The notes under the pieces: generated by a model
What the model saw: only the letters and a program-made list of their open reading frames with translations
What the model was told of the DNA's origin: nothing
Database searches by the model: none
Source: Temnopleurus reevesii
Taxonomy: Eukaryota > Echinodermata > Echinoidea > Temnopleuroida > Temnopleuridae
Reading direction: 5' to 3'
Assembly: GCA_036244855.1 (NCBI GenBank)
Contig: BQKZ01008868.1
Span: 1-24,111, forward strand
Length of the DNA: 24,111 bases
Part shown: piece after piece, positions 22,580-24,111 of the stretch
Position numbering within the stretch: position 1 is the stretch's first letter
How the letters are laid out: each line of letters opens with the position of its first letter
Program-made: the position numbers and the translations under genes

Positions 22580-23358
22580 CATTATTATTGTCATTATCAT
22601 TATTATCATACATGGATAAAAGCAAACTTGACATGGCAACAACTCCTGATTTACTTACTATTTGCACAATTAATTCCAGCAAATCCTGGAAGACAGACGC
22701 AAACATAATCTCCTCCACCATTCTGATCAAAACATGTTGCTCCATTATGACATGGGTTACTGTTACAGCCTTGAATTTCTAAAGAGATTACAAAAGAATG
22801 GACAGAATTTACTGTAAATGTCTAAAAAAATCAAATCTTTTGAACAGAGAATTTCAATGTTTATAGTGAGTTGATACCCGAAATCCCTCAGGCTGTTATA
22901 ATTCATGGGTGAAAATGAATCTAATGAATAGCTATGAATCCAAATTCAATAAGATTCTTAGGAAGTACAAAAATGAACCAGTCTCATTCTCAATGAATGA
23001 GAATTGGTAGCACTAAATTACATACCAATTTTTATTCCCTGGTTTCTTTGGCTTTGCTTTTCATTAATTCATAAATCTTACAAATTTTCTGACAAGTAAG
23101 CAGACAATTGGTGAATAAATCAATAATTAATCTTGATGCAGTAAACTGCATCATAAAGTCTTTTGTAACTTGTTTAAACAACTCCCAGGGCATGTGCTAT
23201 GTAATATAAAATATAAGAATAATACATAATTAACAAACCTATTTCACAATTTGTCCCCATGAAATCATCCGTACAAAGGCAAGCATAGCCATTGTTCTCA
23301 TTCTCATCAAAGCATGAAGCGCCATTCAGACATGGAGTGCTGGAACATGATGTAATTT
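119..23358 (-). CDS. Multi-EGF extracellular protein gene, partial at both ends, 37 exons placed
   Basis: This is one spliced gene read on the minus strand; the span includes introns and the exons are listed separately. The exons join in frame into 1,838 codons with 39 EGF-like modules and two copies of a larger non-EGF module. Each EGF has six cysteines in the C-x4-C-x5-C-x(8-12)-C-x-C-x8-C pattern. Exon ends are phase 1, usually ...GAA AAT G before GT, and the next exon usually opens with AA or AT after AG. Known families built this way include Notch, fibropellins and fibrosurfin. Glycosylation consensus sites and the absence of any enzyme domain point to a secreted or surface adhesive or matrix protein. 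No signal peptide, start, promoter or certain membrane segment lies in the window. The exact orthologue is not recognisable by eye. Confidence 0.9.
695..1602. other. Intron 36, with an (AATG)n microsatellite
   Basis: This is 908 bases of AT-rich sequence between e36 and e37. Apart from the AATG run near 1255-1288 I see no gene, EGF relic or recognisable element. The plus-strand frame entering it from 332 is only antisense to e37. Confidence 0.7.
1255..1288. repeat. (AATG)n microsatellite
   Basis: There are about seven perfect copies of AATG followed by a degenerate copy, AATGGATG, inside intron 36. Confidence 0.9.
1603..1722 (-). CDS. Exon 36: EGF-like module
   Basis: The exon is 120 bases, between acceptor ATTCTAG and donor GTACAA. 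The module opens [10 protein letters not shown] and has six cysteines. CQNAATC keeps the O-fucose site. The loop [12 protein letters not shown] differs from the common [12 protein letters not shown] loop, so this is a divergent member at the 3' side of the array. Confidence 0.92.
1723..2683. other. Intron 35, no recognisable content
   Basis: This is 961 bases of AT-rich sequence with short poly-A and ATT-like stretches. An open frame at 1984-2241 on the minus strand has no EGF cysteine pattern and no splice support, so I treat it as chance. Confidence 0.65.
2684..2803 (-). CDS. Exon 35: EGF-like module
   Basis: The exon is 120 bases, between acceptor TTCAACAG and donor GTAACG. It opens [10 protein letters not shown], keeps CQNGATC, has a divergent loop [12 protein letters not shown] and ends CENG. 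Both glycosylation consensus sites are present. Confidence 0.93.
2804..3321. other. Intron 34, no recognisable content
   Basis: This is 518 bases. No EGF relic, repeat element or RNA gene could be seen. Confidence 0.6.
3322..3441 (-). CDS. Exon 34: EGF-like module
   Basis: The exon is 120 bases, between acceptor TACTTTAG and donor GTAAGA. It opens [17 protein letters not shown] replaces the usual CQNGATC, and the loop is [22 protein letters not shown] replaces the usual [10 protein letters not shown]. All six cysteines are kept. Confidence 0.93.
3442..4482. other. Intron 33, no recognisable content
   Basis: This is 1,041 bases of AT-rich sequence. A plus-strand open frame at 3709-3930 is lysine- and asparagine-rich and looks like chance in A-rich DNA. 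I see no EGF relic. Confidence 0.6.
4483..4602 (-). CDS. Exon 33: EGF-like module
   Basis: The exon is 120 bases, between acceptor GTTATAG and donor GTATAT. It opens [10 protein letters not shown], with CLNGATC and the canonical [10 protein letters not shown] loop. The tail [13 protein letters not shown] has Tyr in place of the usual Phe. Confidence 0.94.
4603..4911. other. Intron 32 with a T18 run
   Basis: The intron is 309 bases and contains a poly-T run on the plus strand at about 4806-4823. Read on the gene strand this is poly-A, too far from an acceptor to act as a pyrimidine tract. Nothing else was recognised. Confidence 0.6.
4912..5031 (-). CDS. Exon 32: EGF-like module
   Basis: The exon is 120 bases, between acceptor TTCCACCAG and donor GTACAT. 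It opens [10 protein letters not shown], with CQNGATC, the canonical loop and [15 protein letters not shown]. The flanking intron just upstream matches that of e31 (GGTGGAACATTAGTT in both, plus strand), showing tandem duplication of e31 and e32. Confidence 0.95.
5238..5357 (-). CDS. Exon 31: EGF-like module
   Basis: The exon is 120 bases, between acceptor TTCCACCAG and donor GTATTT. It opens [10 protein letters not shown], with CQNGATC, the canonical loop and [15 protein letters not shown]. It is a close paralogue of e32, 326 bases away. Confidence 0.95.
5492..5613 (-). pseudogene. Decayed full-length EGF exon between e30 and e31
   Basis: This is clearly EGF-derived: [11 protein letters not shown] is followed by [21 protein letters not shown]. 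The third cysteine has become Ser (TGT to TCT) and the sixth is lost, with TALQT in place of TNCEN. The 5' end carries about four extra bases that shift the frame from the only plausible acceptor and lead to an early stop. No usable GT donor remains at the expected place. The exon is therefore dead, and splicing would pass from e30 directly to e31. Confidence 0.85.
5729..5848 (-). CDS. Exon 30: EGF-like module
   Basis: The exon is 120 bases, between acceptor CATCAG and donor GTATTT. It opens [10 protein letters not shown], with CLNGATC, the canonical loop and [15 protein letters not shown]. Both glycosylation consensus sites are intact. Confidence 0.95.
5970..6016 (-). pseudogene. Relic of the first half of an EGF exon
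   Basis: After an acceptor-like TCAG the frame reads [15 protein letters not shown] and then TGA. The first cysteine has become Ser (TGT to TCT) and homology stops abruptly where the third cysteine should be. The second half of the exon is absent. It lies in the intron between e29 and e30. Confidence 0.85.
6217..6336 (-). CDS. Exon 29: EGF-like module
   Basis: The exon is 120 bases, between acceptor TTTTACAG and donor GTACAT. It opens [10 protein letters not shown], with CLNGATC, the canonical loop and [15 protein letters not shown]. It forms a tandem pair with e28, exactly 360 bases away, and the shared intron begins with ATCATTAGTAATGTA. Confidence 0.95.
6577..6696 (-). CDS. Exon 28: EGF-like module
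   Basis: The exon is 120 bases, between acceptor TCAACAG and donor GTACAT. It opens [10 protein letters not shown], with CVNGATC and [15 protein letters not shown]. Its upstream intron copies that of e29, so the two arose by a 360-base tandem duplication. Confidence 0.95.
6921..7040 (-). CDS. Exon 27: EGF-like module directly after the large modules
   Basis: The exon is 120 bases, between acceptor TTATTCAG and donor GTATTA. It opens [10 protein letters not shown], with CLNGATC, the canonical loop and [15 protein letters not shown]. It receives the phase 1 donor of e26, which completes the Glu codon. Confidence 0.95.
7041..7490. other. Intron 26 with a pyrimidine-rich stretch
   Basis: The intron is 450 bases. 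About 7240-7410 is rich in C and T on the plus strand (many CTCT and ATCT motifs), so purine-rich on the transcript. I see no gene or relic. Confidence 0.6.
7491..7734 (-). CDS. Exon 26: second half of large module copy 2 (SURF-like?)
   Basis: The exon is 244 bases, phase 0 in and phase 1 out, between acceptor CTCTTCTCAG and donor GTATAT. It begins [15 protein letters not shown], with an N-glycosylation site NLT. The C-terminal signature runs [29 protein letters not shown] and SVQC. This aligns with the end of e24 ([22 protein letters not shown]), so e25+e26 and e24 are copies of one module. Its size and cysteines recall the four-cysteine SURF module, which is found with EGF modules in fibrosurfin. 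I could not confirm that by eye. Confidence 0.85.
7735..8349. other. Intron 25, the only phase 0 intron
   Basis: This is 615 bases of AT-rich sequence splitting the second large module. The corresponding position in e24 is uninterrupted, so this intron was gained in copy 2 or lost in copy 1. No other content was recognised. Confidence 0.7.
8350..8552 (-). CDS. Exon 25: first half of large module copy 2
   Basis: The exon is 203 bases, phase 1 in and phase 0 out, between acceptor TTTCTTACAG and a perfect donor GTAAGT. It begins [16 protein letters not shown] and has an N-glycosylation site in [16 protein letters not shown] matches [11 protein letters not shown] of e24. It ends with a run of five arginines ([10 protein letters not shown]) just before the intron, absent from copy 1 and possibly a basic protease cleavage site. 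The joined copy 2 is 149 codons. Confidence 0.87.
8629..8755 (-). pseudogene. Decayed partial copy of exon 25
   Basis: 127 bases match 8424-8551, including about 45 consecutive identical bases covering [13 protein letters not shown]. The AG acceptor present in e25 has become AA. Similarity ends at GNSIS, before the DLW motif, where unrelated sequence begins. The frame stays open by chance from about 8830 to 8570. However, the only good upstream acceptor (GTGCAG at about 8825) gives an immediate TAG when joined to the phase 1 donor of e24, whereas e24 joins e25 perfectly. I read it as a relic of a local duplication. Confidence 0.8.
8969..9376 (-). CDS. Exon 24: large module copy 1 (SURF-like?)
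   Basis: The exon is 408 bases and 136 codons, phase 1 at both ends, between acceptor CTACGCTCCAG and donor GTGAGG. The module starts [18 protein letters not shown] and continues [11 protein letters not shown], then [11 protein letters not shown]. Its end runs [21 protein letters not shown] and VCQEVDCMG. It has six cysteines and two N-glycosylation sites (NES, NVT). The alternating hydrophobic pattern suggests a beta-sandwich. It is GC-richer than the surrounding introns. I do not recognise a named family with certainty; SURF modules of sea urchin fibrosurfin and the 2-alpha collagen propeptide are the best known comparison for size and context. Confidence 0.88.
9377..9982. other. Intron 23, no recognisable content
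   Basis: This is 606 bases of AT-rich sequence with no EGF or large-module similarity. A pyrimidine-rich tract precedes the e24 acceptor. Confidence 0.6.
9983..10108 (-). CDS. Exon 23: divergent EGF-like module before the large modules
   Basis: The exon is 126 bases, between acceptor AATTTCAG and a perfect donor ACAG/GTAAGT. It opens [17 protein letters not shown] lacks the O-fucose Ser/Thr. The loop is [12 protein letters not shown], and the end CENETG is two residues longer than the usual CENG. It joins e24 in frame as ...CENETGVQIAQ. Confidence 0.92.
10109..10753. other. Intron 22, no recognisable content
   Basis: This is 645 bases of AT-rich sequence with no EGF similarity and no recognised repeat. 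Confidence 0.6.
10754..10870 (-). CDS. Exon 22: EGF-like module, 39 codons
   Basis: The exon is 117 bases, between acceptor AATTGCAG and donor GTAATT. It opens [10 protein letters not shown], with CQNGATC, the loop [11 protein letters not shown] and the end CEAG. Its 5' end and the whole upstream intron are duplicated at 14496-14996 next to e15. Confidence 0.92.
10837..11311. repeat. Duplicated block A1 (exon end plus intron), pairs with 14496-14996
   Basis: The match begins in the 5' end of e22 and runs through the intron toward e21. It is nearly perfect for the first 100 bases or so of intron and diverges slowly toward e21. Relative to the partner it lacks about 24 bases at the single N near 10947. 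It includes degenerate internal repeats of a motif like GTGGCCA..TAGACAGG. Confidence 0.9.
11314..11433 (-). CDS. Exon 21: EGF-like module
   Basis: The exon is 120 bases, between acceptor TAACTAG and donor GTACAT. It opens [10 protein letters not shown], with CVNGATC, the loop [12 protein letters not shown] and the tail [13 protein letters not shown]. It occupies the same place as e14 beside the duplicated intron, but the two exons differ far more than their introns do. Confidence 0.94.
11601..11658 (-). pseudogene. Relic of the first half of an EGF exon, same lesion as 15768-15887
   Basis: It contains [14 protein letters not shown] in the EGF frame. The first cysteine is lost, a one-base deletion follows CTTG, and the acceptor TAG has become TAA. 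Homology stops after DSN. The same lesion occurs at 15847-15887, so the damage predates duplication of the block. Confidence 0.82.
11618..11979. repeat. Duplicated block B1, identical to 15847-16208
   Basis: All 362 bases match with a constant offset of 4,229 and no difference that I can see. The block covers an EGF relic, an intron and most of e20. The first mismatch on the right is C at 11980 against G at 16209. Confidence 0.92.
11879..11998 (-). CDS. Exon 20: EGF-like module
   Basis: The exon is 120 bases, between acceptor CCACTAG and donor GTGCAT. It opens [10 protein letters not shown], with CLNGATC and the canonical loop. The end [13 protein letters not shown] is shared only with e13, its duplicate. 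Confidence 0.94.
12240..12359 (-). CDS. Exon 19: EGF-like module, tandem unit 1
   Basis: The exon is 120 bases, between acceptor CCATCAG and donor GTACAT. It opens [10 protein letters not shown], with CLNGATC, the canonical loop and [15 protein letters not shown]. It lies exactly 557 bases from e18, and its upstream intron carries the retrotransposon fragment. Confidence 0.95.
12451..12726 (-). mobile_element. 3' end of a non-LTR (CR1-like) retrotransposon, copy 1
   Basis: The frame at 12537-12719 (minus strand) ends a reverse-transcriptase-type C-terminus. [18 protein letters not shown] matches the typical 'x-hP-T...WN-LP..I' signature, followed by [13 protein letters not shown] and a stop. 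About 60 bases of 3' UTR follow, then a short tandem tail of the hexamer CCAGAT (12457-12478). A strongly 5'-truncated element with a hexamer tail is typical of CR1-type non-LTR elements. The frame is open in this fragment but is not expected to be functional. Confidence 0.72.
12797..12916 (-). CDS. Exon 18: EGF-like module, tandem unit 2
   Basis: The exon is 120 bases, between acceptor CCATCAG and donor GTACAT. It opens [17 protein letters not shown] replaces CLNGATC, so the O-fucose Thr is lost by one C-to-T change. The rest matches e19 closely. Confidence 0.95.
13007..13287 (-). mobile_element. 3' end of the same retrotransposon, copy 2, broken
   Basis: This is the paralogue of 12451-12726 in the next tandem unit. 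It keeps about 12 bases that copy 1 lacks near the HAFVP motif. The Trp codon of the QWN motif has become TGA, and the hexamer tail is reduced to about one unit. It was duplicated with the EGF unit rather than inserted twice. Confidence 0.72.
13354..13473 (-). CDS. Exon 17: EGF-like module, tandem unit 3
   Basis: The exon is 120 bases, between acceptor TTCATCAG and donor GTACAT. It opens [10 protein letters not shown], with CVNGATC and the tail [13 protein letters not shown], where Gly replaces the usual Glu. It lies exactly 557 bases from e18. Confidence 0.95.
13471..13779. repeat. Duplicated intron block C1, pairs with 16780-17111
   Basis: The block is intron 16 plus the last three bases of e17. 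It aligns with about 90% identity to 16780-17111, including ACCTGTGCACTAAACACG in both. The partner lacks an exon on its left because an N interrupts it there. Confidence 0.88.
13780..13899 (-). CDS. Exon 16: EGF-like module
   Basis: The exon is 120 bases, between acceptor TCTCACTAG and donor GTACAT. It opens [10 protein letters not shown], with CLNGATC and [13 protein letters not shown]. The Gly for Glu change is shared only with e17, so the two are sisters. Confidence 0.95.
14101..14180 (-). pseudogene. Decayed, internally deleted copy of the second EGF of exon 15
   Basis: It shares AACCCCGGTATGAAT, GAGCTACTTGTGT and TTTTACTGG with 14290-14395 (gene strand) but is shorter inside. The first cysteine is lost, the second codon reads Gly (GGT), and an in-frame TAA follows. 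Flanking intron sequence (GTTCAC..CAACTTA) is also shared, so a unit of roughly 185 bases was duplicated in tandem and then decayed. Confidence 0.8.
14290..14529 (-). CDS. Exon 15: two EGF-like modules
   Basis: The exon is 240 bases and 80 codons, between acceptor AATTGCAG and donor ACAG/GTAATT. Module 1 opens [10 protein letters not shown], with CQNDATC, the loop [13 protein letters not shown] and [10 protein letters not shown]. Module 2 opens LCQPDNPC, with CMNGATC and [10 protein letters not shown]. The last fits the Asp/Asn-hydroxylation consensus C-x-[DN]-x4-[FY]-x-C. It ends [13 protein letters not shown], as e37 ends CETG. Module 2 lacks the O-glucose consensus. Confidence 0.93.
14496..14996. 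repeat. Duplicated block A2, pairs with 10837-11311
   Basis: This is the partner of block A1: the 5' end of e15 plus the intron up to e14. It holds about 24 bases absent from A1 near 14608-14632. Intron differences are few and cluster near e14. Confidence 0.9.
14997..15116 (-). CDS. Exon 14: EGF-like module
   Basis: The exon is 120 bases, between acceptor CATATCAG and donor GTACTC. It opens [10 protein letters not shown], with CMNGATC, the loop [12 protein letters not shown] and the tail [13 protein letters not shown]. It is divergent from the other core exons although its neighbouring intron is a recent copy. Confidence 0.94.
15117..15767. repeat. Older duplicated intron D1 with a dispersed-repeat remnant, pairs with 17232-17918
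   Basis: It starts with AGAGACCAATAAGCATTGTT, shared with the partner. It includes a stretch at about 15460-15715 with TTGACCT, ATGACCCAAGTAATTT and GACAAACAACCT motifs. Motifs of this kind are common in dispersed repeats of marine invertebrate genomes. Similarity to the partner is clear but interrupted by indels. Confidence 0.75.
15768..15887 (-). pseudogene. EGF exon with an intact 3' half and a broken 5' end
   Basis: From [16 protein letters not shown] to [15 protein letters not shown] the module is intact, including a good GT donor. The 5' end has lost the acceptor AG (TAAAAATT) and the first cysteine, and is one base short. The intact paralogue is e10 (17919-18038), which shares the rare CQDG end. 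The relic at 11601-11658 has the same lesion. Confidence 0.85.
15847..16208. repeat. Duplicated block B2, identical to 11618-11979
   Basis: This is the partner of block B1 and includes the broken end of the relic, an intron and most of e13. It overlaps block E1 by 54 bases inside e13. Confidence 0.92.
16108..16227 (-). CDS. Exon 13: EGF-like module, a mosaic of e20 and e8
   Basis: The exon is 120 bases, between acceptor CTGGCTAG and donor GTGCAT. It opens [10 protein letters not shown]; Thr replaces the O-glucose Ser. The end [13 protein letters not shown] is that of e20, while the beginning is that of e8. The two perfect duplicate blocks meet inside this exon. Confidence 0.85.
16155..16778. 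repeat. Duplicated block E1, identical to 18617-19240
   Basis: The offset is a constant 2,462 over 624 bases with no difference that I can see. It covers most of e13, e12 and the introns. The right edge is exactly the base before the N at 16779. Confidence 0.93.
16434..16553 (-). CDS. Exon 12: EGF-like module
   Basis: The exon is 120 bases, between acceptor TTGTCAG and donor GTACAT. It opens [10 protein letters not shown], with CLNGATC and [15 protein letters not shown]. It is base-for-base identical to e7. Confidence 0.9.
16554..17111. other. Composite intron region with an N; an exon is probably missing
   Basis: 16554-16778 continues block E1. The N at 16779 is followed by TCTCTGATG, which in the paralogous block C1 is the end of e17 and its acceptor. 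16780-17111 is therefore intron 11 material whose upstream EGF exon is absent from the sequence. Confidence 0.75.
17112..17231 (-). CDS. Exon 11: EGF-like module
   Basis: The exon is 120 bases, between acceptor ACATCAG and donor GTACAT. It opens [10 protein letters not shown], with CLNGATC, the loop [12 protein letters not shown] and [15 protein letters not shown]. Confidence 0.95.
17232..17918. repeat. Older duplicated intron D2 with a dispersed-repeat remnant
   Basis: This is the partner of 15117-15767. About 17580-17865 holds TTTGACCTTTGACATGATG, ATGACCCAAGTAATTT and GACAAACAACCT, matching the remnant in D1. Differences and indels mark it as an older duplication than blocks A, B and E. 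Confidence 0.75.
17919..18038 (-). CDS. Exon 10: EGF-like module ending CQDG
   Basis: The exon is 120 bases, between acceptor TCACTAG and donor GTATAT. It opens [10 protein letters not shown], with CLNGATC, the canonical loop and [15 protein letters not shown]. Gln-Asp replaces the usual Glu-Asn after the last cysteine. It is the intact sister of the relic at 15768-15887. Confidence 0.93.
18269..18388 (-). CDS. Exon 9: EGF-like module without the O-glucose site
   Basis: The exon is 120 bases, between acceptor CTGGCTAG and donor GTATAT. It opens [10 protein letters not shown]; Arg replaces the O-glucose Ser. CLNGATC and [15 protein letters not shown] are normal. The upstream intron resembles that of e8. 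Confidence 0.95.
18570..18689 (-). CDS. Exon 8: EGF-like module without the O-glucose site
   Basis: The exon is 120 bases, between acceptor CTGGCTAG and donor GTACAT. It opens [10 protein letters not shown], with Thr in place of Ser, as in e13. CLNGATC and [15 protein letters not shown] are normal. Confidence 0.95.
18617..19240. repeat. Duplicated block E2, identical to 16155-16778
   Basis: This is the partner of block E1. Beyond 19240 the sequence continues smoothly into unique intron, so E2 is the better-supported copy. Confidence 0.93.
18896..19015 (-). CDS. Exon 7: EGF-like module
   Basis: The exon is 120 bases, between acceptor TTGTCAG and donor GTACAT. It opens [10 protein letters not shown], with CLNGATC and [15 protein letters not shown]. 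It is identical to e12. Confidence 0.95.
19016..19469. other. Intron 6 with ATT-rich tract
   Basis: The intron is 454 bases. The first 225 belong to block E2. About 19270-19330 is an ATT/ATC-rich low-complexity tract. No relic is seen. Confidence 0.65.
19470..19592 (-). CDS. Exon 6: EGF-like module, 41 codons
   Basis: The exon is 123 bases, between acceptor TTTTCTCAG and donor GTACTA. It opens [18 protein letters not shown] has Met in place of the O-fucose Thr. The loop is [12 protein letters not shown] and the tail [13 protein letters not shown]. From here toward the 5' end the modules are divergent. Confidence 0.93.
19593..20293. other. Intron 5, possible small dispersed element at about 19795-20015
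   Basis: The intron is 701 bases. TTACTGGGGCCCTTTCAC near 19797 and the complement of AAGGGCCC..GCCAGTAAGG near 20005 give a rough inverted pair about 200 bases apart, both with TTACTGG at the outer end. It may be a MITE-like element; the match is imperfect. Minus-strand open frames at 19872-20097 have no family features. Confidence 0.35.
20294..20410 (-). CDS. Exon 5: EGF-like module, 39 codons
   Basis: The exon is 117 bases, between acceptor TTGTTGCAG and donor CAG/GTAGGA. The junction codon is Val. It opens [10 protein letters not shown], with CMNGATC, the loop [11 protein letters not shown] and [13 protein letters not shown]. No long open frame reveals it; it was found by cysteine pattern and splice sites. 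Confidence 0.91.
20411..20994. other. Intron 4, no recognisable content
   Basis: This is 584 bases of AT-rich sequence. No EGF relic or repeat element was recognised. Confidence 0.6.
20995..21114 (-). CDS. Exon 4: EGF-like module with a seventh cysteine
   Basis: The exon is 120 bases, between acceptor CTATTTCAG and donor GTATGA. It opens [10 protein letters not shown]; the O-glucose Ser has become Cys (AGC to TGC), giving seven cysteines. CLNGATC is normal, the loop is [12 protein letters not shown] and the end CENG. The odd cysteine must stay free, pair outside the module or disturb folding. Confidence 0.92.
21115..21688. other. Intron 3 with a degenerate dispersed repeat
   Basis: The intron is 574 bases. 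About 21490-21551 contains TCGCTTATATAAAA, then TTAAGCGCTATGACTTATTA and an ATT/ATC run. This resembles the better-preserved repeat at 22440-22608. Confidence 0.5.
21689..21808 (-). CDS. Exon 3: divergent EGF-like module
   Basis: The exon is 120 bases, between acceptor TTCCTTCAG and donor GTAATT. The joined start is [17 protein letters not shown] lacks the O-fucose residue. The loop is [12 protein letters not shown] and the tail [13 protein letters not shown]. Confidence 0.93.
22031..22304. repeat. Three copies of an 89-bp minisatellite with palindromes
   Basis: The unit contains AAAACTAGTTT, ACTTAAGT and GTTAGCTAGTTTCTG and ends TGGTTTCCCATAAA. Copies start near 22031, 22124 and 22213 and share most bases. 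TCACTTAAGTGA in the first copy is a perfect palindrome. In the third copy the arms stay complementary (GTCACTT / AAGTGAC). Confidence 0.88.
22440..22608. repeat. Dispersed repeat with AAGCGCTATATAAAA core and (ATT)n tail
   Basis: GAGCGCTTAGAG is followed by CAAGCGCTATATAAAAGC and about 100 bases of ATT/ATC repeats (22504-22608). This core-plus-tail arrangement is common for short dispersed repeats in echinoderm and other marine animal genomes. Its family was not identified. Translations through the ATT run have no meaning. Confidence 0.65.
22659..22778 (-). CDS. Exon 2: divergent EGF-like module
   Basis: The exon is 120 bases, between acceptor TCTTTAG and donor GTAAGT. It opens [10 protein letters not shown], with CHNGATC, the loop [12 protein letters not shown] and [12 protein letters not shown]. 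It ends in A rather than G before the donor, giving Asn at the junction with e3. Confidence 0.93.
22779..23238. other. Intron 1, no recognisable content
   Basis: This is 460 bases. A short imperfect repetition of GAATGA-type motifs occurs near 22910-23005. Nothing else was recognised. Confidence 0.55.
23239..23358 (-). CDS. Exon 1 of the window: divergent EGF-like module
   Basis: The exon is 120 bases, between acceptor ATTTGCAG and donor GTTTGT. It opens [10 protein letters not shown], with CLNGASC, the loop [12 protein letters not shown] and [13 protein letters not shown]. It enters in phase 1, so at least one further exon lies beyond the window on the 5' side. Confidence 0.92.
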
Positions 23359-24111
23359 CTGCAAATAATTATAAAAGACAAATTTTCAATATTCACACAT
23401 TCAAGGACATACTATTCATTTCATAATTAATTAATTAATTAATTTCTACTACTACAATCACACAAGCACGTATAACCAGAGCCCCATAAAATAAAGGAGA
23501 TAAAATCATAAATTTTGCGATCAATTGCAAACATTTTAACATGATTTGCTACACTTATGATTGATATCAATCGCACAATTGATCAAAAGGTCCAGGTGCA
23601 TAGGGAATTAAAACCCTTAATCTATGATTAATTTCTTTTGACCTTTATTAACCTTCATTGGTGATGATGTGGGTCAATATGGGTCTCTCAGGCCCAAACC
23701 CATTTGATACAGTTTTAATTGCACGTGGACCAGGAACACAATCTAACTGTTAAAGACTGGAAAATGAAAAACGATCATGGGGATTTGTGCTGAACAAGGA
23801 TTATGATCATATTTTTCAAATGTAATAGATAAGAAAATACTATATTAGTTTGGTACATCTATTGAAATATCCAAAATATTTTCCTAATTATTATTCATCT
23901 CAATTCCCAACATAAAGTGTAATCTAGAAATATAATTATTTGCTACCTATTATCACTAAAAAAATAGAATAATATATATAGTCCAGTGATCCCACTGTGA
24001 TTCTTTTTCCCCAAGATTTATAATGAAAACAGGCAAGTGAGGCATGCTGATTTGCAAGTTGGATAGTTGCAATCGAGAGTTGGATCCACTATTTTGTAAT
24101 GATGGTTAGAT
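23359..24111. other. Intron at the 5' edge with a small inverted repeat
   Basis: This is 753 bases. It holds a TTAA-type tetranucleotide run at about 23424-23443 and an inverted repeat at 23513-23588 (TTTTGcgATCAATTG and CAATTGATCAAAA) that may be a MITE fragment. A 30-base EGF-like scrap may lie at 23459-23489. No promoter or start exon is seen. Confidence 0.55.
23459..23489 (-). pseudogene. Possible scrap of an EGF exon
   Basis: The minus strand reads SGYTCLCD, like SGYVCLCP of the core exons, with about 20 of 27 bases matching. Nothing on either side supports an exon. Confidence 0.3.

Noticed and set aside
22457..22642. Asparagine-rich minus-strand frame
   Set aside because: It is the translation of an (ATT)n microsatellite.
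1..24111. Promoter, start codon exon, tRNA or other RNA genes
   Set aside because: I found no convincing signal for any of these on either strand; both ends of the gene lie outside the window.

Overview
The window looks like a piece of animal genome, most likely from a marine deuterostome and plausibly an echinoderm such as a sea urchin. It is AT-rich, and its coding sequence is split into short exons by AT-rich introns with GT/AG boundaries. The introns carry dispersed-repeat remnants and (ATT)n runs. The protein mixes tandem EGF modules with a second extracellular module type that may be SURF-like, as in sea urchin fibrosurfin. The species call is inference; the gene structure is read directly from the sequence.

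Essentially everything coding belongs to one gene on the minus strand. Transcription runs from high to low coordinates, and the gene is open at both ends: there is no start codon exon, no certain stop and no promoter. I can place 37 exons (e1 at 23239-23358 down to e37 at 119-694). Together they hold 5,514 coding bases, or 1,838 codons. Every exon boundary is phase 1 except one phase 0 junction inside the second non-EGF module, so nearly all exons can be skipped, added or duplicated without breaking frame. They encode 39 intact EGF-like modules: 32 single-EGF exons, one two-EGF exon and one five-EGF exon. Two copies of a different module of about 136 and 149 residues (e24, and e25+e26) interrupt the EGF array. 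Most EGF modules carry the Notch-type O-glucose (C-x-S-x-P-C) and O-fucose (C-x4-[ST]-C) consensus sites, so a secreted matrix or cell-surface role is likely.

Layout from high to low coordinates. 19470-23358 holds six divergent EGF exons in long introns, together with a dispersed repeat with an ATT tail and an 89-bp minisatellite. 10754-19015 is the expanded core, where EGF exons are nearly identical and introns are duplicated in blocks. It includes a 557-bp tandem unit that captured the 3' end of a non-LTR retrotransposon, and perfect duplicates that meet inside e13 and stop at an N. 7491-10108 holds a divergent EGF, the two large modules and a decayed copy of part of one. 1603-7040 holds ten more EGF exons with two decayed EGF exons among them. 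119-694 is the five-EGF exon.

Duplication, homogenisation and decay are all visible at once. Four EGF-exon relics and one relic of the large module lie among intact exons, and a fifth EGF relic is doubtful. Some duplicate pairs share inherited lesions, which gives an order of events. Part of the core (15847-16779) may be an assembly chimera, and an EGF exon is probably missing at the N at 16779.
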